5,117 nt of DNA from contig NVTS01000056.1 of NCBI GenBank assembly GCA_002732995.1, positions 7,270-12,386 on the forward strand, read 5' to 3'. A model generated the notes under the pieces. That model saw only the letters and a program-made list of their open reading frames with translations. It was not told the DNA's origin and did no database searches. Shown here in pieces: positions 1-5,117 of this stretch; position 1 is the first letter of the stretch; the number at the start of each line of letters is the position of its first letter. The position numbers and the translations under genes were made by a program. The DNA comes from Marinosulfonomonas sp. (lineage in GTDB: Bacteria > Pseudomonadota > Alphaproteobacteria > Rhodobacterales > Rhodobacteraceae).

Positions 1-408
1 GCGTTTAACGAAATGGTGCGCACCGGCGAATTGTCAGCCCCCGTGGTGATTGGCCGCGACCATCTGGACAGTGGCTCGGTTGCCTCGCCAAACCGTGAAA
101 CCGAAGCGATGAAGGATGGTTCGGACGCGGTTTCGGACTGGCCATTGCTGAATGCATTGCTGAACACCGCCAGCGGGGCGACATGGGTTTCGCTGCACCA
201 CGGTGGCGGCGTTGGCATGGGGTTTTCGCAGCATTCCGGTATGGTGATTTGCTGTGATGGAACGGCAGACGCGGACCGGCGACTGGTGCGTGTCCTGTGG
301 AATGATCCGGCCACCGGCGTCATGCGCCATGCCGATGCGGGGTATGAAGACGCGCTAGACTGCGCACGGGAAAACGGCCTGAATCTGCCGGGGATTATGA
401 CGCCGTAA
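1..408 (+). CDS. hutU: Urocanate hydratase (urocanase), C-terminal part; 5' end outside window
   Basis: This is the last 135 codons of urocanase, which hydrates urocanate to 4-imidazolone-5-propionate with a tightly bound NAD+, the second step of cytoplasmic histidine degradation. The frame is open from base 1 (reading [10 protein letters not shown]) to TAA at 406-408, so the ATG at 13 is internal and not the start. Near-invariant family blocks are visible in order: [68 protein letters not shown] and the C-terminal GLNLPGIM. The full enzyme is usually about 550-560 residues, so roughly three quarters lies upstream. No hairpin with a T-run follows the stop, so readthrough into the hydrolase gene 60 bases downstream is possible. 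Family identity is essentially certain. Confidence 0.97.
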   Translation, partial: AFNEMVRTGELSAPVVIGRDHLDSGSVASPNRETEAMKDGSDAVSDWPLLNALLNTASGATWVSLHHGGGVGMGFSQHSGMVICCDGTADADRRLVRVLWNDPATGVMRHADAGYEDALDCARENGLNLPGIMTP

Positions 409-468
409 CGTCAGTATTGCCACCACACCCCGCCCGTTGCATCCTGCCTGTAAGAAATCGGGGGGATC

Positions 469-1632
469 ATGCGTAAATCTATCAAATACTCTGTCCGCGG
501 CATTCTGCTATTGGCGATCATTCTGGCCGCCGTCGCCTTTTGGCAGCGCGAGAAAATCACCCGCCTGATGGCCGTAAACAGCCTGTTCGCGCAGGAAAAA
601 ATCATCAATAATTTCAGCCATATGGATACCATGTTCCTGACCCGACCGCTGATGCGTGGTGATGGCGATGTCAGCCCCCTGCCCACAGGCACCGCCGCCG
701 CCCTGCCCGATGCGCTCAACGACTGGATCAAAAACCGCAGCGTCACCTCGCTTGTGGTGATGAAAGACGGCGCGATTGTTGCCGAGGATTATTTCCTTGG
801 CACCAAAGCCGATGACCTGCGCATTTCCTGGTCTGTCGCCAAAAGCTATCTGTCGGCCCTGTTTGGTATTGTAATGGCCGAGGGGCACATCGCCTCGCTG
901 AATGATCCGGTGACCAAATACGCCCCGTCCTTAGCGGGCAGCGCCTATGACGGTGCAACAATCCGCAATGTTCTGAACATGGCCAGCGGCGTGCGCTTTA
1001 ACGAGGATTACCTCGATTTCAACTCCGACATTAACCGCATGGGCCGCGTTCTGGCGCTGGGGTGGTCGATGGACGGCTTTGCCGCTGGCATCAATGATCG
1101 CCAATACGGGCCGGGCAAAACATGGCAATACGTGTCAATCGACACCCATGTGATCGGCATGATCATCCGCGGTGCAACCGGGCGCAGCGTGGCCGAGTTG
1201 CTGGAAGAAAAGATCATCATCCCGATGGGGCTTGAAGCCGCACCTTATTACGTCACCGATGGCGAAGGCGTGGCCTTTGTTCTGGGAGGTCTAAACGTCA
1301 CCACCCGCGATTACGCCCGTTTTGGCCAGATGTTCCTGAACGGTGGGCGCTGGAACGGGGTGCAAATCGTGCCCGAAGATTGGGTCACGGAATCGACCCG
1401 CGCCAGCGCACCCACATCGGCGGTCCACATCGGTTATGGCTATCAATGGTGGGTGCCGGTCGGTGCCGTTGCGGGCGAATACATGGCGCGCGGCATTTAC
1501 GGCCAGTATATCTATGTGAACCGCCCGATGGGCGTGGTTATTGCCACCACGGCGGCGGATACGAAATTCCGCGAAAAAGGCGTGTCGGACCAGAATATCG
1601 CCATGTTCCGGCTGATTGCCGGAGCGATCTAG
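469..1632 (+). CDS. Membrane-anchored serine hydrolase, class C beta-lactamase / 6-aminohexanoate-dimer hydrolase-like
   Basis: The product has 387 residues. An uncleaved-looking N-terminal membrane helix (about residues 11-25, after a basic start MRKSIKYSVR) suggests an inner-membrane anchor with the catalytic domain in the periplasm. The catalytic motifs of the beta-lactamase/penicillin-binding fold are present: S122-V-A-K125 (nucleophile and general base, in ISWSVAKSYLS), Y221-V-S223 (the Tyr motif, in WQYVSIDTHVIG) and GIYGQ at 342-346 in the position of the KTG box. The blocks GYGYQWWVP and YVNRPMGVV resemble NylB/EstB-type esterases and amide hydrolases more than true beta-lactamases, so resistance to beta-lactams should not be assumed; the substrate is unknown. 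The frame opens only after a TAA at 451-453, so ATG 469 is the first possible start. Its ribosome site is poor: a G-run ends three bases before it. The gene lies 60 bases behind hutU and may be co-transcribed. Its stop overlaps the stop of the opposing gene. Confidence 0.9.
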   Translation: MRKSIKYSVRGILLLAIILAAVAFWQREKITRLMAVNSLFAQEKIINNFSHMDTMFLTRPLMRGDGDVSPLPTGTAAALPDALNDWIKNRSVTSLVVMKDGAIVAEDYFLGTKADDLRISWSVAKSYLSALFGIVMAEGHIASLNDPVTKYAPSLAGSAYDGATIRNVLNMASGVRFNEDYLDFNSDINRMGRVLALGWSMDGFAAGINDRQYGPGKTWQYVSIDTHVIGMIIRGATGRSVAELLEEKIIIPMGLEAAPYYVTDGEGVAFVLGGLNVTTRDYARFGQMFLNGGRWNGVQIVPEDWVTESTRASAPTSAVHIGYGYQWWVPVGAVAGEYMARGIYGQYIYVNRPMGVVIATTAADTKFREKGVSDQNIAMFRLIAGAI

Positions 1633-2126
1633 GGATCACTGTTAAGCGCATCCCCCATCAGATCATCGATAAACAGGCTTAATAATTGTGGCCGACCGCT
1701 AACGCCTGCCTTGCGGTAAATCGCATTGGTCTGCGCCTTTATCGTGCCCTCGCTGGTCTCGCGTAAATTTGCTATTTCCTGTGTGCTGAAGCCTTTGATG
1801 GCAAACAAGGCAACATCGCTTTCTGCCGGCGTTAAACCCCACTCTTGAAAATGGTCTTCCAGCAGCGCCATGAACTCGCCCGACGCAACCCGCAGCTTTC
1901 CTTCGGCCACCTCGGACCGCTTAAGCGTGCGGCGAAGCGTAATCCAGCCCAGAAACACACCCAGTATCAGCCCGATCGCAGCACCGACCTCAAGGAATTC
2001 GCGGGTTTGCCAATTAATCGGGCGGCTGCGCACCCCGAAAATTGTAAAAATGATGTCGGACACAAAAAAGAAAGCGCAAAGCGCCTGTATTAGCAAAACC
2101 GCGATTATAAATAGCCTGTTGGACAA
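1629..2126 (-). CDS. Membrane-anchored LuxR/GerE-type helix-turn-helix regulator (two TM helices), TTG start
   Basis: This 165-residue protein has two hydrophobic helices (about residues 5-30 and 46-63) joined by a short polar loop, a charged linker (about 65-95) and a C-terminal GerE-type DNA-binding domain (about 97-155). The domain reads LTPAESDVALFAIKGFSTQEIA, then a recognition-helix region SEGTIKAQTNAIYRKAGV, which matches the LTxxExxVL / S..TVK.H...IY.KLG family pattern. It has no receiver, PAS or autoinducer domain, so any signal would have to come through the membrane part. The only start before the first helix is TTG at 2124-2126; a stop lies four codons upstream, GTG at residue 22 is inside the first helix, and the first ATG is at residue 86. 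It sits 86 bases behind the gene for the acidic protein at 2213-2776 in the same orientation, possibly as the last gene of that unit. The fold is clear; the regulated targets are unknown. Confidence 0.87.
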   Translation of the reverse strand: MSNRLFIIAVLLIQALCAFFFVSDIIFTIFGVRSRPINWQTREFLEVGAAIGLILGVFLGWITLRRTLKRSEVAEGKLRVASGEFMALLEDHFQEWGLTPAESDVALFAIKGFSTQEIANLRETSEGTIKAQTNAIYRKAGVSGRPQLLSLFIDDLMGDALNSDP

Positions 2127-2151
2127 TTTCTGCTCTTACCTTGTCTCTTGG

Positions 2152-2169
2152 TCTTTAGAATTCTTTAGA
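2152..2169. repeat. Two direct repeats TCTTTAGA, 10-bp period, upstream of the LuxR-type gene
   Basis: TCTTTAGA occurs at 2152-2159 and again at 2162-2169, one helical turn apart, 26-43 bases upstream of the TTG start of the membrane LuxR-type gene. The junction also forms the 8-bp palindrome AGAATTCT. Repeats on the same face of the helix suit cooperative protein binding, so this could be an operator, but the site is short and could be chance. Confidence 0.35.
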
Positions 2170-2212
2170 TCGGATTATCGGATGCGGGCGCACTTAACAG
2201 ACGTGTATGTCA

Positions 2213-2776
2213 TTACTCTTCTCCATCGTCATCATCGCCATCATCGTCATCATCGCCACCATCGTCATCATCGCCGTCATCGCCATCATCGTCATCATCG
2301 TCATCATCGCCGTCATCGTCATCATCGCCATCATCGCCACCATCGTCATCATCGCCGTCATCGTCATCATTGTCGTCATCATTGTCGTCATCGTCATCAT
2401 TGTCGTCATCATTGTCATCATTGTCGTCATCGTCATCATTGTCGTCATCATTGTCGTCATCATGATCATTGTCATCATCATTGTCGCCGCCAGCAGCGCC
2501 ATTACCTGGTGCGAAAATGCTTTCTCCAGTTTTTAGATCAACCCAATAGTCACGCAAAATCTCGCCTGTTCGCGGGTTAAATACAATTTCGCGGCGGTAT
2601 TTCGGGCTCTCTGCAATAATCCGGGTGCGGCCAAGAAGTGTTCGACCAACCTTGATCGATTTAAATCCTTGCCCGCGAAGCTGACGCACCATAGAATCCT
2701 TCGTCGACAACGCGAGCGCAGGTCCAGCAACACCAATTGTCACGATCATCGCAACAAGGAAATCTCTACGTTTCAT
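2213..2776 (-). CDS. Exported PepSY-like protein with Asp/Asn/Gly-rich tail (paralogue A)
   Basis: This 187-residue exported protein has no name I recognise. Residues 1-22 form a signal peptide, MKRRDFLVAM followed by a hydrophobic stretch ending GPALA; the KRRDFL n-region resembles a twin-arginine (Tat) motif. Residues 25-80 are a small core (QLRGQGFKSIKVGRT, RREIV, GEILRDYW) that aligns without difficulty to the neighbouring gene at 2880-3377 and looks like a single PepSY-type unit. Residues 98-187 are an acidic tail: 67 Asp of 90, with nine Asn confined to 99-136 and eleven Gly confined to 141-185. Groups such as DDDDDG resemble Ca2+-binding loops, but no defined EF-hand or RTX repeat is present. 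I chose ATG 2776 over ATG 2797 because it gives a compact signal peptide, has GGGAAG six bases upstream, and leaves the 2797 codon inside a hairpin. Asp-rich low-complexity coding is sometimes an artefact, but the signal peptide and paralogy support a real gene. Confidence 0.82.
   Translation of the reverse strand: MKRRDFLVAMIVTIGVAGPALALSTKDSMVRQLRGQGFKSIKVGRTLLGRTRIIAESPKYRREIVFNPRTGEILRDYWVDLKTGESIFAPGNGAAGGDNDDDNDHDDDNDDDNDDDDDNDDNDDDNDDDDDNDDDNDDDDGDDDDGGDDGDDDDDGDDDDDDDDGDDGDDDDGGDDDDDGDDDDGEE
2216..2485 (-). repeat. GAY-codon repeat tract encoding the acidic tail of paralogue A
   Basis: A 270-base low-complexity tract read in frame as GAT/GAC with AAT, GGC/GGT and CAT interruptions. 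It contains higher-order structure: a 30-base unit at 2361-2390 recurs identically at 2430-2459, and the 39 bases between them (2391-2429) are the same unit with one substitution plus a 9-base insertion. This pattern is what tandem duplication and slippage leave behind. All length steps seen are multiples of three, so the frame is kept. Confidence 0.9.
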
Positions 2777-2796
2777 TTTCGGCTTCCCAAACCTCA

Positions 2797-2841
2797 TTCA
2801 GGCAGAACTCACCTTATTATCGGCAAAGAGTTCTACCTGAA
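2797..2841 (-). promoter_or_regulatory. Intergenic RNA hairpin between paralogues B and A
   Basis: Two 14-base arms (2797-2810 and 2828-2841) flank a 17-base loop. In DNA they differ from a perfect inverted repeat at one position. In the minus-strand transcript that position is a U-G wobble, so all 14 pairs form; in a plus-strand transcript it would be an A-C mismatch. This fits a structure acting in the B-A mRNA. No U-run follows, so it is not a standard intrinsic terminator. It ends 20 bases before the chosen start of paralogue A and contains AAGG at the end of the loop, so a role in mRNA stability or in translation of A is possible. Confidence 0.65.
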
Positions 2842-2879
2842 CAAGCTATTATTCCGGGTTTGTCTTTCCGGGTATCTAT

Positions 2880-3377
2880 TTAGTCATCGTCATCATGGTC
2901 GTCATTACCACCGTCATGGTCGTCGCCACCACCGTCGTGATCGTCATCGTCGTCATCATCATTGTCGTCGTCATTGTCGTCATCATCATGGTCGTCATCA
3001 TCATGGTCTTCGTCATCATCATCATCATGGTCGTCATTGTCGTCGTCATCATCATCGTCATCATCGTCATCATCGTCATCATCGTCATCATCATCGTCAT
3101 CATCATGGTCGTCATCATCATAGTCTTCGTCATCGCCATCAGGGCCGGATTTTTCATCTTTCAGAATTTCATCCGATAAATTTCTAATAACCACTTCGCG
3201 CTCACTGCCATCCGAGCTGGTTGCCTCGATCTTGGTGCGCATCATGCCGCGTTTGATCTCAATGCGGGAAAACCCTTCATCTTTCATTTGCTGGATAACG
3301 TCTTCCACGGACCCCGCAAAAAGCGCTGTTGTGCCCATTAAGAAAGCTGTTGCTGTCGTTGCCAATGTCTTTTTCAT
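2880..3377 (-). CDS. Exported PepSY-like protein with Asp/His-rich tail (paralogue B)
   Basis: This 165-residue protein has a Sec-type signal peptide (about residues 1-21, MKKTLATTAT to ALFA) and a core at about 23-76 reading VIQQMKDEGFSRIEIKRG, MRTKIEA, SEREVVI and DEILKDE. The core matches the core of the downstream gene at 2213-2776: V..Q...+GF..I.+.R, RT+I.A, RE+V, EIL+D. Both fit one PepSY-like unit (a small periplasmic domain found in peptidase propeptides and sensor proteins). The tail, residues 80-165, has 66 Asp, 7 His, 6 Gly, 4 Asn, 2 Glu and 1 Tyr, including 22 consecutive Asp at 92-113. This composition suggests divalent-cation binding; that is an inference. The start at ATG 3377 has AAGGA ten bases upstream. 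It is the first gene of the minus-strand group and has its own upstream region after the trpB terminator. The gap to the next gene is about 100 bases and contains a hairpin. Confidence 0.83.
   Translation of the reverse strand: MKKTLATTATAFLMGTTALFAGSVEDVIQQMKDEGFSRIEIKRGMMRTKIEATSSDGSEREVVIRNLSDEILKDEKSGPDGDDEDYDDDDHDDDDDDDDDDDDDDDDDDDDDDNDDHDDDDDEDHDDDDHDDDDNDDDNDDDDDDDHDGGGDDHDGGNDDHDDDD
2883..3140 (-). repeat. GAY-codon repeat tract encoding the acidic tail of paralogue B
   Basis: A 258-base low-complexity tract encoding residues 80-165 of paralogue B. The most regular part is 3056-3106, where on the + strand three 9-base units (CGTCATCAT) are followed by two 12-base units (CGTCATCATCAT). 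The interruptions encode His and Gly more often than in the paralogue A tract, and the 30-base unit of that tract is not seen here. The two tracts therefore appear to have expanded separately, or to have been reshaped since the gene duplication. Confidence 0.9.
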
Positions 3378-3387
3378 TTCTCGTGTT

Positions 3388-3392
3388 TCCTT
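3388..3392 (-). promoter_or_regulatory. Ribosome binding site of paralogue B
   Basis: AAGGA on the minus strand, ten bases before ATG 3377. It supports this start for the first acidic-protein gene. Confidence 0.55.
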
Positions 3393-3466
3393 TTGTTTCA
3401 GTCTTGTTTCGATCGGGTTTCAAATTTCCTACCCAAACGCAAAACAGCACATCCTGCCAACAGGCT

Positions 3467-3480
3467 CCATTGATCAATGG
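3467..3480. promoter_or_regulatory. Perfect 14-bp palindrome, candidate operator for the acidic-protein genes
   Basis: CCATTGATCAATGG is a perfect dyad with no spacer, lying 90-103 bases upstream of the paralogue B start and downstream of the trpB terminator, where the promoter of the B-A group should be. A dimeric regulator could bind here. No convincing -35/-10 pair could be fixed beside it, so the promoter itself is not annotated. Confidence 0.45.
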
Positions 3481-3502
3481 TTTATGCCCTTAAAAATCGG
3501 CA

Positions 3503-3520
3503 TATAAACCAAAGTTTATA
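3503..3520. repeat. 7+7 inverted repeat in the region upstream of paralogue B
   Basis: TATAAAC and GTTTATA are separated by four bases (CAAA). A second, overlapping inverted repeat pairs TATGCC (3483-3488) with GGCATA (3499-3504). The sequence is AT-rich and includes TATAAA-like hexamers on both strands, so it may be part of a promoter or a second operator. Function is not established. Confidence 0.4.
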
Positions 3521-3547
3521 CGGAACTTAATCCTACCTTAACCCACT

Positions 3548-3577
3548 AAAAAAGGCCCCGCGACTGCGCAGGGCCTT
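3548..3577 (-). terminator. Intrinsic terminator of trpFB
   Basis: On the minus strand an 11-bp stem (arms 3567-3577 and 3552-3562, one T-G wobble) with a 4-base loop is followed directly by a T-run (3553-3548, partly in the stem). It begins 22 bases after the trpB stop. There is no T-run on the other side, so it acts on minus-strand transcription only. It separates tryptophan synthesis from the acidic-protein genes downstream. Confidence 0.93.
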
Positions 3578-3599
3578 GATCATAACGGTGGGTAAATTG

Positions 3600-4829
3600 T
3601 TACCCGCCCGCATCCATATCCACCCCCAATGCCTTGGCAACGGTGAAAATATCCTTGTCTCCGCGTCCACACATGTTCATGCAGATCAGGTGATCCTTTG
3701 GCAGATCAGGGGCAATTTTCATCACATGGGCCAACGCGTGGCTGGGTTCCAGCGCCGGAATAATCCCTTCCATCTCGCAACTTAGCTGAAACGCTTCCAG
3801 CGCCTCGACATCGGTGATCGACACATATTGGGCACGGCCAATGTCATGCAGCCAGCTGTGCTCGGGTCCGATGCCGGGATAATCCAGCCCCGCCGAAATC
3901 GAGAACCCTTCAAGGATTTGCCCATCATCATCCTGCAACAAATAGGTGCGGTTGCCATGCAGAACACCGGGCCGCCCCCCCGTCAGTGATGCGCAATGCT
4001 CCATCTTGGCATTCACACCTTTACCGCCAGCCTCGACCCCGATGATGTTGACAGATGCGTCATCCAGAAACGGGAAAAACAGACCCATCGCGTTGGAGCC
4101 ACCACCGATTGCCGCCACCAGAGTATCAGGCAAACGCCCCTCGGCCGCCTGCATCTGCTCCTTGGCTTCCTTGCCAATAATCGCCTGAAAATCCCGCACC
4201 ATTTCAGGATACGGATGCGGTCCTGCCACCGTGCCGATGCAATAGAACGTATCGTCCACATTGGTCACCCAGTCGCGCATCGCATCATTCATCGCATCCT
4301 TTAGCGTGCCACGGCCCGACGTGACCGATATCACCTCGGCCCCCAGCAGACGCATCCTGAACACATTGGGCGATTGGCGCTCGACATCATGCGCCCCCAT
4401 GAAAATCACGCATTTCAACCCGAATTTGGCGCAAACCGTGGCGGTGGCCACCCCGTGCTGCCCTGCCCCCGTTTCGGCGATAATCCGCGTCTTGCCCATG
4501 CGACGCGCCAGAATGATCTGGCCCAACACGTTGTTGATCTTATGCGCGCCGGTGTGGTTCAACTCGTCGCGCTTCAGATAAATCTTGGCCCCGCCCAGAT
4601 GTTCGGTTAGCCGGTCGGCAAAATACAGCGGACTGGGGCGGCCCACATAATGGGTCCACAGATCGTTCATTTCAGCCCAGAAACTGTCGTCGGTTTTGGC
4701 AAACTCGAACTGCTCCTCCAGCGTCAGGATCAGCGGCATCAGGGTTTCCGATACAAACCGCCCACCGAAATCACCGAAACGGCCATTCTCGTCAGGGCCG
4801 GTTTTGAAACTGTTGATCCGGTCACTCAT
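3600..4829 (-). CDS. trpB: Tryptophan synthase beta subunit
   Basis: TrpB joins indole, channelled from the alpha subunit, to L-serine to make L-tryptophan in the cytoplasm, using pyridoxal phosphate. The product has 409 residues, the usual length for the family. Visible hallmarks: [15 protein letters not shown] near the start, [16 protein letters not shown] with the cofactor-binding Lys97, the ETGAGQHG block with catalytic Glu119, the glycine-rich phosphate-binding loop GGGSNA at 242-247, EPSHALAH at about 361-368, and CGRGDKD at 387-393. The start ATG 4829 has AAGGAG seven bases upstream and overlaps the trpF stop as ATGA, which implies translational coupling. No trpA follows; a strong terminator closes the unit 22 bases after the stop. 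No residue expected to be essential is missing. This is a standard housekeeping TrpB. Confidence 0.98.
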   Translation of the reverse strand: MSDRINSFKTGPDENGRFGDFGGRFVSETLMPLILTLEEQFEFAKTDDSFWAEMNDLWTHYVGRPSPLYFADRLTEHLGGAKIYLKRDELNHTGAHKINNVLGQIILARRMGKTRIIAETGAGQHGVATATVCAKFGLKCVIFMGAHDVERQSPNVFRMRLLGAEVISVTSGRGTLKDAMNDAMRDWVTNVDDTFYCIGTVAGPHPYPEMVRDFQAIIGKEAKEQMQAAEGRLPDTLVAAIGGGSNAMGLFFPFLDDASVNIIGVEAGGKGVNAKMEHCASLTGGRPGVLHGNRTYLLQDDDGQILEGFSISAGLDYPGIGPEHSWLHDIGRAQYVSITDVEALEAFQLSCEMEGIIPALEPSHALAHVMKIAPDLPKDHLICMNMCGRGDKDIFTVAKALGVDMDAGG

Positions 4830-5117
4830 CTTGCATCTCCTTGCGCGGCGGCAATAAAGCCCGCAATCAATTCACTGTCTTTTACCGCAGGCACACTTTC
4901 CACACCAGACGATACATCGACTTGGCGCGCCCCCGTCAAAAGCACCGCCTCGGCCACATTGTCCGGCGTTAACCCACCCGCCAGCATCCACGGGGCAAAC
5001 CAGCGCCGGTTGGCAATCAAACGCCAGTCAAAAGCCACGCCGTTACCACCGGGAAGCACAGCCTCCTTGGGTGGTTTGGCGTCCACCAGCAATTGATCGG
5101 CCACATGGCCATAGGCA
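4826..5117 (-). CDS. trpF: Phosphoribosylanthranilate isomerase, C-terminal part; 5' end outside window
   Basis: TrpF isomerises N-(5-phosphoribosyl)anthranilate to the carboxyphenylamino-deoxyribulose phosphate used by TrpC. The frame is open to the window edge ([10 protein letters not shown]), so the GTG at 5104 is an internal Val codon and not a start. About 96 residues are visible, roughly the last 45% of a TIM-barrel protein of the usual 200-220 residues. Family blocks: LLVDAKPP, whose Asp is the catalytic general acid; GGNGVAFDW; the phosphate-binding [10 protein letters not shown]; and QVDVSSGVE. The catalytic cysteine near the N-terminus is outside the window. The TGA stop overlaps the trpB ATG by four bases, so the two are one operon. 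Confidence 0.96.
   Translation of the reverse strand, partial: AYGHVADQLLVDAKPPKEAVLPGGNGVAFDWRLIANRRWFAPWMLAGGLTPDNVAEAVLLTGARQVDVSSGVESVPAVKDSELIAGFIAAAQGDAR
4837..4842 (-). promoter_or_regulatory. Ribosome binding site of trpB
   Basis: AAGGAG on the minus strand, seven bases before ATG 4829 and inside the end of trpF. It fixes the trpB start and shows that trpB can re-initiate independently of the ATGA overlap. Confidence 0.8.

Noticed and set aside
469..1632. Calling the serine hydrolase a beta-lactamase resistance gene
   Set aside because: It has the SxxK and Tyr motifs of the fold, but YVS and GIYGQ in place of YxN and KTG fit esterase/amide hydrolase relatives better.
2127..2212. Terminator after paralogue A
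   Set aside because: No GC-rich stem followed by a T-run is present on the minus strand, so separation from the regulator gene cannot be claimed.
2222..2485. CRISPR-like array (regular short repeats)
   Set aside because: Units of 3, 9 and 30 bases lie in one reading frame with no unique spacers, so this is coding low-complexity sequence.
2194..2536. Met/Thr-rich and Ile/Val-rich frames over the same tracts, which could look like membrane proteins
   Set aside because: They are frame-shifted readings of the trinucleotide repeat. The Asp frames alone have signal peptides and paralogous cores continuous with them.
1870..2580. Long plus-strand frame rich in His-Arg over the repeat tract, and a similar one at 2669-3187
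   Set aside because: These are read from the strand opposite the GAY repeats; the composition is a direct consequence of ATC/GTC triplets, with no credible signal, domain or ribosome site.
2777..2797. Upstream ATG at 2797 as start of paralogue A
   Set aside because: It would add seven residues ahead of a compact signal peptide and lies at the edge of the hairpin; ATG 2776 has a plausible ribosome site. Not excluded.
2852..2872. Direct repeat TTCCGGG (2852-2858, 2866-2872) just after paralogue B
   Set aside because: Only seven bases, not symmetric and without other support; could be chance.
4826..5104. GTG at 5104 as a start codon of a short gene
   Set aside because: The frame continues to the window edge with conserved TrpF sequence, so it is an internal Val codon.

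Overview
The window looks like a chromosomal segment of an alphaproteobacterium, most likely of the Rhodobacterales/Roseobacter group. This is inferred from moderately GC-rich coding sequence, an ATGA-overlapped trpF-trpB pair, a typical proteobacterial HutU, and a two-helix membrane-anchored LuxR-type protein of a kind I associate with that order. No search was run, so the taxonomy is an inference. No tRNA, rRNA, insertion sequence or CRISPR array was found.

Layout. Positions 1-408 (+) hold the 3' end of urocanate hydratase (hutU, histidine degradation). Sixty bases further on, 469-1632 (+) encodes a membrane-anchored SxxK serine hydrolase of the class C beta-lactamase / 6-aminohexanoate-dimer hydrolase fold. 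Its stop overlaps, tail to tail in a shared CTAG, the stop of a minus-strand gene for a small LuxR-type regulator with two membrane helices (1629-2126). Upstream of that regulator on the minus strand lie two paralogous genes for exported proteins (2213-2776 and 2880-3377). Each has a signal peptide, a PepSY-like core of about 55 residues and an 86-90 residue tail that is about three quarters aspartate. The tails are encoded by imperfect GAY-codon repeats. A further 222-base non-coding stretch (3378-3599) holds a perfect 14-bp palindrome, a 7+7 inverted repeat and a strong minus-strand terminator belonging to trpB. The rest is trpB (3600-4829, -), coupled to the 3' part of trpF (4826-5117, -).

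How it may work. trpF and trpB are ordinary tryptophan biosynthesis genes closed off by their own terminator. The distinctive part is the minus-strand group 3377 -> 1629: two secreted, extremely acidic paralogues followed by a membrane-tethered DNA-binding protein, all in one orientation, with a well-formed RNA hairpin between the two paralogues. I propose an uncharacterised envelope module, perhaps for sensing or buffering divalent cations. The gene content, paralogy and repeats are seen directly; the function is hypothesis.
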